From Dromiciops gliroides (taxonomy: Eukaryota > Chordata > Mammalia > Microbiotheria > Microbiotheriidae): a DNA stretch of 64,000 nucleotides. The stretch lies in assembly GCF_019393635.1 (NCBI RefSeq), contig NC_057866.1, forward strand, positions 9,434,223-9,498,222. The letters run 5' to 3'. The notes under the pieces were generated by a model. That model was given only the letters and a program-made list of their open reading frames with translations, was not told the DNA's origin and ran no database searches. The first letter of the stretch is position 1, and each line of letters begins with the position of its first letter. The translations under genes and the position numbers were made by a program. Shown piece by piece: positions 1 through 12,600 of this stretch.

Positions 1-781
1 ACTTCTGAGAACTCTGAGACTGCATGAGCTGTAATGTTTGCACGAGGGGCCTGAATGAGAAAGGAGTTTGGAATGTATTATTTTAAGTATCTACAAGCTT
101 CTCACTTCCCATCCCCCCCCCCAATAAATGCATAGTTCTGCCCTCTTCTCAGAAGCTTGACTGCCTAGCTCTCCTTTCTTAGATGGGGATAGGGTGGGGG
201 ATGAGGCCCCCTCGGCTTGTTCCTTCCTCCTTCCCTCCCTTCCTCCCCAGGGGAACATCCCCAAAGATGGGTCTGGGAACCTAGCCCTCTCACTTCCTGC
301 CCCAGCATGAGCCCCAGCCTTGGCTTCAACTCCACCCCCAGACTGGATGGAAAGTTTCTCTCCTCAAGATGGACGGTTCCTTCCACTTCCTCCCCACCCC
401 CATCGCCCTCAGCTCCAGATGGGGGTCAGCTTTAGCCAGAAGGCATTTTAGAGACCTACTCCAGCCCAAGAGGAAATGGAGGGCCCAGGGAGGGGAAGGG
501 TTTGGTCCCAGCTAGCTCAGCCCTTTCCCAGTTAGGAGCAGAGCAGGGATTAGCGCCCTGCCCTCCAGGCTCCCGGGCCAATGCTTTCCACACACCGGCC
601 TGGCGAGTGGCACACACTGCCAGCCAGCCATGGACAACTTCAGAGAACCCCCAGCCAGCTGTGCTCCTCCAGCCCCACCTGCTGGTGGAAGGAGATGCAT
701 CGGCTCCTCCCTGTGGGCCCAACACACTTTTTCCCATCCCTATTTTAGAAAAAGACAAGAACTGAGCAGAGACAAGAGCCA
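1..781. other. Gene-free left edge
   Basis: I see no coding exon here. An AATAAA on the + strand lies at 122-127, but no upstream + gene is visible to use it. By human synteny the next gene to the left would be EHBP1L1 on the minus strand, so this should be the spacer between the FAM89B 3' end and the EHBP1L1 promoter. The open frames are pyrimidine-rich and low in complexity, and resemble no protein I know. Confidence 0.5.
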
Positions 782-1449
782 TTTATTTGTGGGGCCCCAC
801 AGTCGAGGCCCCAATACATTACCTATTCGGCATAGCCCTGAGTCCCAGCCCTCCCGAGTGCAGGGGGAGCAAGGCCAACCTCAGGGGCAGGGGAGGGGTG
901 GGTCTTGCCCAATAGCCAAGCCAGCACTATAGTATGACCCCAGAGCTTGCTGGATGCCACTACTACTGGGTTACAGAGCTGTTCCCCTTTGCCAGGCTGT
1001 TTGTCCCCATAGCAGTCAGCTGACTTCCTCTGGGATCCGGAGACAGGCTGATTGTTGGGGTGAGGGTCTGGGGATCCAACCGAGGTGCCAAGGATGGAGC
1101 TCCCTCATGCTTCTTCCCTTGCTCAAGGGAGCAGCCTCAAAAGAGCTGAGCTATTCTAGTGATGTGGGAGCCCTGGGAGCGCAGCAGGGGAGAAGTGGGC
1201 ATGGGGTAGATGGAGGGAGTCCACCAGCAGCTGGGGCTGAGGCAAAGTGGGAAACAAGCTGGAGCCTGGATCTCTAGCAAGTCCTTATTCCTCCTCTGAG
1301 AGAGGAGATGGAAAGAGAAGGGAGAGAAAACAGCTTCTCCCACCTGCAGGTACCAGCCATTCCCAGTTAAGTAGCACAGTGAGAGAGCAGAGCTCTTCGG
1401 GAGAAAGACACATACAGAGAGACAGAGAAAGAGACAGACAGAGACAGAG

Positions 1450-1484
<35 letters not shown>

Positions 1485-1617
1485 ACGTGTGTGAGGGCCC
1501 TCGCAGGTGAGTGAGGCTGTACCTGCCCTGTGTGGGGGGAGGAAGGATGGGCCGGCCGGCTGGCCCCCACCCTAAATCGCTGGGCCTCCAGAGCGCACCA
1601 GGGACCGGAGGCCAAGC
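782..1617 (-). other. FAM89B: FAM89B 3' UTR with poly(A) signal
   Basis: On the minus strand an AATAAA lies at 787-782, about 830 bases after the FAM89B stop codon, with no other coding sequence between. This is a plausible 3' end for the transcript. A pure GT run at about 1453-1481 (CA on the gene strand) and an adjoining GA-rich stretch at 1400-1452 fall in the UTR. Cleavage would be expected some 15-30 bases beyond the signal. Confidence 0.65.
1453..1481. repeat. (GT)n microsatellite
   Basis: A pure GT dinucleotide run follows a GACAGA-rich purine tract. It sits inside the inferred FAM89B 3' UTR, so on the mRNA it reads CA. Confidence 0.9.
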
Positions 1618-3000
<1,383 letters not shown>

Positions 3001-3941
3001 AAGAGGCTTCAGGCTAAGGGCTGGAGCCCGTTAGAGGTGGTTTTCCTCACCCGCAAGGGGATTGGGTGGGTTAACCCTGAGCGCTCCTGTGGCCCTTGAT
3101 CTAGGGGCCCTAGTGAGCCAAATGCGGGCTTCTTATTCTGGGAACTTAGACTCCATGGTTACTGGGGGCCTGTCCAACCTTAGGTTCTTTCTGCTCCCCC
3201 TTCATTTTCCAAAGGCAAATTTGGACCCTGATCCTGGGGTCCTGTTGACCACATCCCCACGCACATTCGACAGTAGTGCAAATTACACCCCCCCCCTTTT
3301 TTGGGGGGTGTATTTTTATCTTTTGTTTTCATTACCTAGATTCCCCCCCCCCCATCTTACTCCCAATTTGACTAAGTAACCTTAAGCAAGTCCAGTCTCC
3401 CTGGGTCTGTTTCCTCATGTGCAGCAGGACCCTCCCGAGGACCCTTCTGGCTTCAAAGCCTAGCAAACTGAGGTACAGGGCCAGGGCATCCCCCTTCCTT
3501 TAAGCCCTCTGGGACGTCTCCTGCTGCGTCTCCTTCCCCAGCACAAGTAGGCCACGATACCTCCCACAGGAAAGGGACGGTGGGAAAGCATCTGAAGATG
3601 CAGGGTAGGGATGAGCCTCAAGAGATCACTGAATCTGAGCATCATTTCACCTGTAGGATAATGGAGGCCCAGAAGCAAAATGACTTTGGTCACACAAGAA
3701 CAAAGCTACAAAGGCGGCCACAGACCAAAGGGTCTTTCCACCAGAGGCTGCAATATCCAGAATGGAGACAGAGGAAGGCAGCTAGAGATGAGCGGGACCA
3801 CGGCAGAAGGAAGAAGGAACAAACCACGCAAAGGCAACGGGGTTTTCTGTGCCTTTCTCTTGCAGCTATTCATCATAAACCCTGGACCCATACACTAGAC
3901 AAGTCCAACGCCCTGGGGCCCTTCTTCTTTCCCAAGACCCC
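3001..3941. other. FAM89B-ZNRD2 spacer and ZNRD2 3' UTR
   Basis: This stretch has no coding exon. It holds a degraded MIR-like piece in + orientation around 3360-3470 (CTTAAGCAAG, then GTTTCCTCAT) and a C/T homopolymer stretch at 3286-3355. The part next to 3942 must include the ZNRD2 3' UTR. I found no canonical AATAAA on the minus strand, so the ZNRD2 3' end is undefined. Confidence 0.5.
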
Positions 3942-5841
3942 TCACTGTTGCAGCTGCCGAAGCCCCTGCAGGGCTTCAGCACAGACCCGGATCAGGGTGC
4001 AGAGCTGGATGCTTCCTTCCAAAGAGGTGCTGGGGCCCAGTTCTCCCGACGCCCAGGCAAGTTTCTGAAGTAAAGCAGACTGGGAGGCTGCCAGGACATC
4101 TGGGGTCAGAGATGCTGTGGGAGCCAAAGTGGGAGAAGGCCCCTGGGCAGCCCTGAGCCCTGCAGCTGCCCCCTCGCAGTGTTCTGGCCGGGGGACAGGG
4201 GGCTGTGGGGCTGGTCGAGAAGCAGTGGGGAGCTCTGAGGAGGCTAGCTGGTGTTCACGGGCTTGGGAGAGAGCAGCCTGGGCATTCAGAGCTAGAAGGA
4301 AGAAGATATCACAGGGGGAGACTGACAGGGCACTGGTCCTAGGGGGCTGCTCCCCCAGACTGGGGCTGACCACCCCAGTTTTCTCAGCCCCCTTGACTCC
4401 CTCAGGACAGGAAAAGAAACAGCCCTGCCCACAATGCTCCAGAATCAAACTGAGTCATCCCCTTGATTGCCTCAGTTTCCCTGACCTGGAAACCCACATC
4501 AGAGGCATTAATTAATCTCACATTAAGGCTCCCCAGGACCCCCTCACCTGGGTTATCTTTGTCCACGTCTGAATTCAGCTCCTGACAAGCTACACAGTAA
4601 GTTTTTCGCTGTTTGTCTTGAAGTAAAATGGTCTGGAACAAAGTCAAAGAAGGGTTCCCCTACTCTCTATGTGATCCTAGGTAAGTCATTTCCCCTTCTA
4701 GGCCACGGCAAAGGTGATGTATGCTCTGTATCTCTAAGGAGACTCCTAGCTCTGGTATTCAGTGGTCTGAGGTCTCCCCACATGTGCTGACAACAGCCCA
4801 GACCTGTTTACAATCGCCATGTATTTCTATCTTGTCAGATTCCCAGAACAGTTTGGTCAACGTGCAACTTTACACAGGGAGAGAGAATACTAAGGGGGGG
4901 CCTTAGGAGAGAGCTCAGGATCATCCCCGTAGAGCTGGAGGGGTCCTTTCTACTCATCTCCTCTCTAACACTCCTTTCACTGATGAGGAAACCCGAAGCC
5001 CAGAGACCCAAGATCACAGAGATACAAGCGGCTGAAGTGGGACCTGATACCAGGTCCTGATAAAACGCAGCCCTCTTTGCACTGCACGCGTGAAGGAGGC
5101 TTAGGGATTCTAAGAGGGAAGGGGGGTACACTGAGGCCGAAAAGGGGGGAGGTTCCACTAGTAAATGACAGAGGTGGCAGTTACCCTTGGCCTCAGCAGG
5201 TGGTAACAGAGATAAGCTTTGATCTTTAAGCTTTCATCAAAGCTCGGCTTACCGGCCCCTCCTAAAAGGAAGCCCTTGGGGATCCCCACCAAGCGGCTGG
5301 GACTTCACCCGTTCCCCGCTTTACTTCGTCTAAATTCCTAATAGACGTAAGCTTTGGAGATGCGACAGGCACGCAGGCGCCCTGCCCCCTCCGCCGCAGT
5401 GCGCAGGAGCTGTTCGGCCCCGGCCCCGGCCCCGGCCCCGGCCCCGGGGCGCACTTCGGGGCCCCCGGCTCGGCCTGCCCACGTACCCCGCAGTCCTGGC
5501 ACGTGTCCCCCAGCATGCGGTAGCCACACAGCAGGTAGTCGCCCATGAGGCGGGAGATGCGATCCTGCCGCTCGCGTCGCGCCTGCAGCACTTTGGTCTC
5601 GGCCTCGGAAGGCGGCTCCCAGTCCGATTCGCCGGCCTCTGTGGACGCGGGGACCCCGGGGCGGGTGAGAAGGCCCGGCCCGGCGCGGAGCCCGCGGCGC
5701 GCTCGACCTCCTTCTCCCCAACACTGCGGCCCTCGGCCTCCGCCCGTCCCCGGGGCCCACCCTCGGCCCAGCCGGCCCCGACCTCCTCCCCGCCCCTCCC
5801 CTGCCCCCCGGCCCGGTCCCACCTGCTCCGTTCAGAGCCAT
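3942..5841 (-). CDS. ZNRD2: ZNRD2 (SSSCA1) zinc-ribbon protein
   Basis: Small zinc-ribbon protein, the p27 Sjogren syndrome/scleroderma autoantigen, linked in the literature to mitosis and tankyrase binding. Four minus-strand coding exons, 5841-5823, 5638-5487, 4632-4548 and 4291-3942, join in phase to 201 aa; human is about 199. The first coding exon is only 19 bases and encodes MALNGA. An N-terminal helix follows (LQARRERQDRISRLMGDYLL). The ribbon cysteines are C53 and C56 (TCQDCG) and C70 and C73 (YCVACQ), split between exons 2 and 3. The proline/alanine linker (RPAPQPPVPRPEHCEG) and C-terminal helices (ALLQKLAWASGEL, LIRVCAEALQGLRQLQQ) match human closely. Introns use GT/AG. FAM89B lies downstream on the same strand, as in human. 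Confidence 0.96.
5416..5445. repeat. Hexanucleotide repeat, five GGCCCC units
   Basis: Five perfect tandem GGCCCC units lie in ZNRD2 intron 2, about 40 bases past the exon 2 donor. On the gene strand the unit reads GGGGCC. Confidence 0.95.
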
Positions 5842-6250
5842 GTCGCCGTTGCCGCCGCTAACAAACACCGCGCCGGAAGTGACGCAAGCGCCGGCGCCAC
5901 GGCCACTGGGCTCGCTCCTGGGCTCTGGAAATGACGTCCTCGCTCGACCGGCCACTCGCGGCGGCGAGGGGGCGGGGCGAGGGCGGGGCGCGCTTCCGGA
6001 CCCCACCACCCCCTCTCCCTGGCCCGACGGTTCCTGCGCTCGCGCGGGGCCGGAGACTAGGGAGGCGCAGATTCACCCGGAGGGAGGGAGGAGGGAGAGA
6101 GGTTGGGACGCGCCGAGGCGTTGCCACGGAGATCGGGTCACGTGGTGCTGCCGCGGCGCTAGGCCCCGCCCTCAAGGAAACGGCTGGTTCCGGAGCCCGA
6201 GGGCGGGGCCGGGAAGCGCGTTCTAGTCCCGCCACAGCCTGAACGGCTAT
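5842..6250 (-). promoter_or_regulatory. ZNRD2: ZNRD2 CpG promoter with ETS, CRE and E-box words
   Basis: A dense CpG island lies directly upstream of the ZNRD2 start. Visible words are CCGGAAGT overlapping TGACG at 5873-5884 (ETS plus half CRE), TGACGTC at 5932-5938 (CRE), CTTCCGG near 5992 and the palindrome CACGTG at 6139-6144 (USF/MYC-type E-box). There is no TATA. The pattern is that of a housekeeping promoter. Binding is inferred from the words only. Confidence 0.7.
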
Positions 6251-8590
6251 AGCCTCCTCTCCAAAATGGGCTCCCCGATCGAGAGGCATTGATCACCGGG
6301 CTTGGAGTCTGGCGACCTTGGGCCAATCCCTTGCCCTCGCTGAACCTCACTTTGCTCCTCTGTAAAATGGACGCAGCCTTTGAAGCTCCCGCCCGAAGTA
6401 GCTGAGCCCTCCCTGTATTTGCAATCCGGAAGACCTGGGTTCAAATCTTACCTTTGACACATACCGGCTAGGGGAGAGACCCTGGCAAGTGCCTTTGGCC
6501 TCAATTTCCTCCTCTGTAAAACAGGGATCCTGAAGTGTGTCCCACTAGGGCTGCTGTGAAGTCCACCTGCATCTACATCTAGGTGCAAGTTACCGGGACC
6601 CCAGCCCGGGTTGGCTCTAACTCCGGTTCCCTCCAAGAGATGGAGACTCCGAGTTTGGACGGTTCCAGACCCTTTCATACGGGGCCATGGAGGTGGTTGC
6701 TTTTCTTAACTGGTGTTGGGTTTGGGGGGGTTTTTTCCTTCGTAAGGCTGAACTCAAAGCCATGTGGAAGCCTGGGAGTGGGGACAGGGGGGTAGGAGAG
6801 AACAAACCTCTTGCTCCCCATACTTACAGTCTCCCCTTCCCTGTTCCTTATACTGGAAGCAGAAGGAAATGGGAATTATACAACTGGGAGACCCTGGAAC
6901 CCCAGAAAGTTTTGGCAGTTGTTGAGTGAATGGCCCTTAAAAGGATGGTAATATTCTAAGGAATCTCTTGGAGGAGCTGGGGATGTTCATCCTAGGCTAG
7001 GATGAAGTTGCCCAAGGAGACCCAAGTTCAGCCAGAAAGTTGATTTCAAAGGGACAGACTTGAGCCTGAGGGCACTAACTACTTAGTTAGGACTGTGTTT
7101 GCTCTTTGTTCTTAAAAGTTTGGCACCTAGGGTGAAGAAACTCCTGCCAGAGATGAGAGTCCTTTTTGCCAAGACTACAAGGGGAACCTTAACTGGTCAC
7201 TCTGGAAGGGGAAAAAGTGATGACTTTGTTTTTCCCCCAAAGGAAGGCTCTTTTGAACCTTTGCAGGGCTGGCTGCTCTTCTAAGTAGCTATTTTTTTTT
7301 TAAGCTTCCTGGGGCCTTGAACTAAAAAGAGCACCATAGAGCCCACTCTTCTCATGAGGCAGAGCTAGGCAGCCCTGGAGCCAAGGACCAGCTGAAGCCT
7401 GAACTTGTATAAACCCAGCAAAGCATCAGAGCCATATGCCGAGTAGAGCATTTCTGGTGGAGACAATCCAACTGTGGACCAGGCCAGGTGGGAGCATCGC
7501 AATGACATCCCTAGATGACAATATCCTGCAGCATCAGAGGCATGGGTTGTCCCTCCACATATGTACCTTGACCACATCCATTCCATTTATTTGTGCCTTT
7601 CCATGTGTGTTACCCACCCATGTCCATTTTTCCCACTGGAGACATGTTTTGGTGGGAGAGTATGCCTCTGGTTTATGAGGGAGAGTGCTTTGTAGCTCCT
7701 TACCTTGCTATGCTTTCATAAATACATTTCCTTTGAATATGTTGTATCTTCTGGCTGATTGGTAAACCTGAGTCCGTTGTTAGGGGCTCGAAAGCTACGG
7801 TTTTACTGGATGCAGACCCAGAGGGCAGCCTTCTCTGGGAGAAGAATTGGGATAGGGGAGCTCCTAGGCATTACACTTGTTGAAAGGAATTCCTGGAGGA
7901 GGGCTAGCTAAAGGTAGAAATACTGTCCAGTAGACACAAAAAAGTCAATAAAACTTAAATAATAATAATTATATATAATAATAATAACAAATAATGATGA
8001 TGGTAATAACAATATACTTCAAGACTCTATGACTTCCATAGTGAAGGGTCTCCTTTCCTTGACACAGACGTTGTAGTTGGCAGGCAAACATCTCTCCCTC
8101 TGGATGCCAGCCTGGCAACATTGAGCCTCTCTGAACTACAGATGCAGGCCTTTGGCACTGGCCCCACATGAAGCCATCCTGGCTTAATGTCCCCCGCCAG
8201 ACCTTGTCAAGGCCTCACAATGGCCCCTTGCTATAAGGACAGCAGATGTTCTTGTCCCTACTTTACAGATGAAGAAACTGAGGCCCTCCAAGTGGAATGC
8301 CATAGCCAATCCCCTGGCAGCTCATCAATCCCCGGGAGCCCCTCTGACGGCAGATCCTGAATGCTTACACCCTGCAGGCAGGGACTGGGGTTTTTTTTTT
8401 TCTCTTTTTGTCCCCCCCAGCCCTTGGCACAGTAAGCACTTAATAAATGCTTCTGCTTCTAGACTTAGCATGAAGGATGATGCCAGGTGTTGGGGCTGTC
8501 CAGGCAGGGACTCCAGACCTTCTGAGGTTCACACTGAAAAGCCAGCTACTAGAGAAGTTGGCTTCCCCATGTGGATTCCTAATTCACAGT
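6251..8590. other. Gene-free spacer between ZNRD2 and LTBP3, first part
   Basis: I see no coding exon. MIR-like fragments are recognisable near 6300-6380 and 6430-6540 (GGGTTCAAATCTTACC, then TTTCCTCCTCTGTAAAA). An LTR-like stretch without clear ends may cover parts of 6920-7800: it has a TATA-like word near 7408 and ATAAATACATTT near 7719. An AT-rich microsatellite (AAT/ATA) lies near 7957-8000. A short ancient-repeat piece ending TTAATAAATGCTT is at 8350-8455. Confidence 0.45.
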
Positions 8591-8609
8591 AAGAAAAAGA
8601 GAGATGGGG

Positions 8610-8750
8610 GCAGCTAGGTGGTGCGGTGGATAGAGCACCAGCCCTGGAGTCAGGAGTACCTGAGTTCAAATACGGCCTCAGACACTTAACACTTACTAGC
8701 TGTGTGACCGTGGGCAAGTCACTTAACCCCAATTGCCTCACTAAAAAAAA
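8610..8750 (+). mobile_element. WSINE1-like SINE, TTAACAC type
   Basis: Full-length tRNA-headed CORE-SINE from the GCAGCTAGGTGG head to an A-rich tail. Perfect 19-bp target duplications flank it at 8591-8609 and 8751-8769, so it is a young, complete insertion. Confidence 0.95.
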
Positions 8751-9557
8751 AAGAAAAAGAGAGATGGGGCTTGTGGGAAGTCCACAGGCCATTTGTATGT
8801 CCATGATTTTTGTTCCTCCCCATTCTCTCTAATTAGTTCAGACCAATCCCCCCCAGGACGTTTGAGGAGACATTGAGAAAAGATGGGGGGCTTCTGCTTG
8901 CAGCCTCTAGATAGTGCTGCTGGGTGAAATACAGGACTCTGCCTACCATAACCAGCTCTACCTGGGCCTCAGCCTGGAAAACACTGGCTGATCCATCCAC
9001 TGCTTCCGCCTTCCACCCCTGTCCCAGGCTCCTCAAAGAGCCAGCCCACAGGATCATCTCTGAGGGGCTCAGCTAGAGAGGCCAGGGCCTTGGCTGAGGG
9101 GCTTTCTGTCCCCCACCTGGGGGGCCCCACCCAAGCTCCTGGCCTGGCATTTGAGACCATCTGCAATTCCACACCACCCAGTCTTACTTCCCACTTCTGC
9201 CTTATAAGAATTCTCTGCTAGGTTGAAGCAGGTCTCTTGGTTCCCCAGAGGTCAGCACTCAACAGGTCCCTGGGCATGGTCACACTTTAGGATAGGGAAG
9301 AGGACCTTCCAGGACAGCAGTCACCTCCACCTCACGTCAGTGCCCTGGGACAAAACTCCATTTGTTCTACCCTAGTTACACCTTTGCCCCAGAGTGATTG
9401 CAAAGGCCTTACACTGAGTCCCCATGGTACCTTGCCTGGAGATAGGCATATAGTGAGCAATTGTGATGTGAGTAATTTCCCTTCATGCCATAGTTACAAC
9501 CCCCCAAACCCTAATTCTCCCCATCCTCTCTGTCTCCCCCCACCCCTGAAATCTTTT

Positions 9558-9723
9558 TTGTTTGTTTGTTTGTTTTTTTAAGTGAGGCAATTGGGGTTAA
9601 GTGACTTGCCCAGGGTCACACAGCTAGTAAGTGCCAAGTGTCTGAGGCCACATTTGAACTCAGGTACTCCTGACTCCAGGGCTGGTGCTCTATCCACCGT
9701 GCCACCTAGCTGTCCCCCCCCCC
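9558..9723 (-). mobile_element. WSINE1-like SINE, reverse orientation
   Basis: The tail-first copy reads AGTGAGGCAATTGGGG and ends CCACCTAGCTG before a C run. The 10-bp duplication GAAATCTTTT is at 9548-9557 and 9724-9733. Confidence 0.93.
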
Positions 9724-9776
9724 GAAATCTTTTAAGCCAGAAATCCCCTCCTATTTGTCAAGATTGCCTCGAGAAG

Positions 9777-9953
9777 GGGGCAGCTAGGTGGCACAGTGGA
9801 TAAAGCACTGGCCCTGGATTCAGGAGGACATGAGTTCAAATCCAGCCTCAGACACTTGACACTTACTAGCTGTGTGACCCTGGGCAAGTCACTTAATCCT
9901 CATTGCCCCACCAAAGATCAAAACAAAACAAAACAAAACAAACAAACAAAAAA
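9777..9953 (+). mobile_element. WSINE1-like SINE, TTGACAC type
   Basis: The copy carries ATTCAGGAGG, CTTGACAC and CCTCATTGCCC, with an (AAAAC)n-rich tail. The imperfect target duplication AGATTGCCTSGAGA starts at 9761 and at 9954. Confidence 0.93.
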
Positions 9954-10014
9954 AGATTGCCTGGAGATGAGACAATCAGATGCTGGGGAACTTTCATCCA
10001 AGAATCCATTGGAG

Positions 10015-10170
10015 GGGCAGCTAGGTGGCACAGTAGATAAAGCACAGGCCCTGGATTCAGGAGGACCTGAGTTCAAATGTGGCCTCAGACACTTGGCACT
10101 TACTAGCTGTGTGACCCTGGGCAAGTCACTTAACCCTCATTGCCCTGTAAAAAAAAAAGAAGAAAAGAAA
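10015..10170 (+). mobile_element. WSINE1-like SINE, TTGGCAC variant
   Basis: Full-length copy in the ATTCAGGAGG/CCTCATTGCCC group. The target copies AGAATCCATTGGAG at 10001 and AGAGTCCATTGGAAG at 10171 differ by one base and one small indel. Confidence 0.92.
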
Positions 10171-10978
10171 AGAGTCCATTGGAAGGTTTAGGTCTGAGAC
10201 AATGCTTTGGCACAAACTCCAATGACTCCCCCCCACACTATATTTTCTCTCCCACTGTGGTTATTTGTGTCTATGTCTAATCCTAGGGATTACACCTATC
10301 ATGGTAGAATGGAACCAAGCCTGCACTTGGAGTCTGAGGGCCTGGGTTCAAATCCCAATTATGCCACTTCCTATTCCTTTTGGACCTCAGTTTCCTCTAC
10401 TGTAAAAATGAAAATTATATGGGGGGAGGAGGGCGATCAGTGCCAGGGATTCACCAGAATAAAAGCGGGATAGCAGTCCTCCAACCCTGTCAGCTCTCTC
10501 CCCAGGGGAACGTCTGGGCTGAGTGTTTCCTGCCTTTTACATGGGTGGAAATAAAGAGTGCTTTGTACTGGATAAGCCCACAGTCTCTGAGATCTCATTT
10601 AGTCCATGTGAGTCCAGAGCTAGGAGGCAGGTGGGAGAATTTTCCCATTTAACATATGAGGAAAGTGAGTCCCAGAGAAGTTAGGTGATTTTTCCTGGGT
10701 CATAGAACTAGCAAGTGTCAGAATCAGAACTAAATCTCAGGCCTTCTAAACCCAAGTCCAAAGGTACCTCTCTCCACGAGCCATGTCGGTTAGTGCAAAG
10801 TGGGTGCTTTGAAAAGTTCATTGAAGTCCAGAAAAATCCATGATAGGTTCAAATGAATCATCATGAGGAGACATGAATAGTTTTGTTATTGCTAAAAAGT
10901 TAGAATGTGTAAATCATCTGTTATTCTTTTCATGGTGAGAAACTCCATGGACATTATCGTGACTCTGTAAAGAAATCT

Positions 10979-11129
10979 TTTTTTTTTTTTTAAATGGCAG
11001 GTCAATGAGGGTTAAGTGACTTGCCCAGGGTCATATAGCTAGTGTCAAGTGTCTGAGGCCAAATTTTAACTCAGGTCCTTCTGAATCCAAGACCAGTGCT
11101 TTATCTACCGAGCCACCCAGCTGCCTCCC
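10979..11129 (-). mobile_element. WSINE1-like SINE, older copy
   Basis: A reverse-oriented copy starts with a T run and GGTCAATGAGGGTTAAGTG and ends GAGCCACCCAGCTGCC. It is more diverged than its neighbours and lacks a clear duplication. Confidence 0.85.
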
Positions 11130-11144
11130 CACCCCCATAACTAA

Positions 11145-11370
11145 TAAGGGGCAACTATGGGGTTCTGGTATCTTCCTGAATTCAAATCTGGCCTCAGACA
11201 CTTCCTAGCTGTGTGACCCTAAGCAAATCACTTAACTCTGTTTGCCTCAGTTTCCTTATCTGTAAAATAAACCAGAGAAGGAAATGGCAAAGCACTCCAG
11301 TATCTTTGCCAAGAAAACTCCAAATGAGGTCACAGAGAGTCAGACACAACTGAAAAGTGACTGAACAAAT
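11145..11370 (+). mobile_element. Second marsupial SINE family, long unique tail
   Basis: A CORE-SINE-like middle (GGCCTCAGACACTTCC, CTGTGTGACCC, CCTCAGTTTCC) continues into GAGAAGGAAATGGCAAAGC, CTTTGCCAAGAAAACTCC and GAGTCAGACACAACTGAAA. The same tail recurs at 45034-45225, 48268-48515 and 61832-62063, which defines the family inside this window. Confidence 0.85.
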
Positions 11371-12600
11371 GACTCTTAAATGAAATTGTATTAAGATGCA
11401 AAACTAAAATTCAATTATAATAAGATACTTTACAAACTTTTTATAAGAATAAACATTAACAGAAGTTTCCCATTTTGTCTATTCTTTGCCTTATTCTTAG
11501 TGTTTTTATTTGAGTGTTTCTGAGTGGTTACTAAGTGCATAATAAATACAAAAGAATAAATGTTTGTTGAATGGAATGTGAAGGCAGCAGTCTTCCCCAT
11601 CTCCTTCGGTCTCTTGTTCAGCTGCATTTCCAATAACAAGGGGCCCCGGGAGGGCCCTGCTCAGCCATGTGGACGGTGCCATTGCCTGGTTCCCTCCCTC
11701 CTCCCCCCTCCCAGCAGCTGATGCTGAGCCAAGGTTGGAGGAGTGGAGCTCAGGAGCCTGGACCTTTGCAAAGGCCCGGTGGTCCCTCCTCCAGAGAAGG
11801 CCCCTCCCCGTGGCCTGGCTGCCAGACCAGCCTTTCCCATCCTGCCGGCACCCCAGGCCAGGGGCTTCCAATTGAATCTACTTATCAGACCCTGGTGAGA
11901 GGGTTGGACTGGCCCCGGCTGTTTTTACATTTGGGGCACGTTGACTCCCCTCCCAAGCCCTGGGCCCCAAAGCTGTGCCTCCCTCCTCCCCATCCCCTGC
12001 TTGGGCTCTGCTTGGCTCCCCATCTTCTCCTGGGCCATCCGGCCGGGAAAGGGGCCAGGCCCTGAGCTCAGGCGTTGGCTATTTCAGCCAGAACTGTCTG
12101 AGGCGAGGAGCCAGCCCCAACCCAGACACCACCGGGATCTGGCCCACGGGCCTGGGAGGTGGGCGACCTGGGTCCTAGGAAGGGTACAAGGAGAGAGACT
12201 GAGGAACTGCACTCCGGGGCTCGGGAGAGCCACAAGTTTGAGGAAGGGATTGTAAGGGGGGGGGGTCCAGAAGGAGCCCACCCTGCACCTTGGGGGTTGA
12301 GGCTTTGCCATCTGTGTCTGTGTCTAGCCTGCTTGCCAGTTTTCCTGCCCTCACCCTTGGGGGCTCTCTGGAGGGAGATTGGAGAGAGACTCTTAGCCCC
12401 TGAGGGTGCGTGTTAGTTGTTGCTTTGAAATCCCCACCCCTGAGCTAGGGAGGAGTTGAAAGGACCCTTAGCAATCACCCAAACCAAGCTCCTCCTTTTA
12501 CAAATAAGGAAACTGAGGCCCGGAACGGGAAGAGATTTTTTCCAGGCCTCCTAGCTAACAGAGCCTGGGCTGGCACCCCCTATTCCCGAGCGGAATGGGG
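11371..12600. other. Spacer upstream of the LTBP3 promoter
   Basis: I see no coding exon. The first 250 bases are AT-rich. The rest rises steadily in GC towards LTBP3. A MIR-like fragment lies near 12440-12550 (ACAAATAAGGAAACTGAGGC). The long open frames here are GC-rich shadows without recognisable protein sequence. Confidence 0.5.

Noticed and set aside
122-127. AATAAA on the + strand near the left edge
   Set aside because: No + strand gene is visible upstream, and human synteny predicts a minus-strand gene there.
3286-3355. C and T homopolymers near 3286-3355 and the G run near 39031-39048
   Set aside because: Low-complexity tracts, possibly with sequencing error. No function is claimed.
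5338-6289. Open frames of 129-223 codons around ZNRD2 exons 1-2
   Set aside because: They are other frames of the ZNRD2 exons and CpG promoter. The true frame joins to the zinc ribbon.
6920-7870. Possible LTR with TATA-like and ATAAATA words
   Set aside because: No TG...CA ends or target duplication could be matched, so it is only mentioned within the spacer note.
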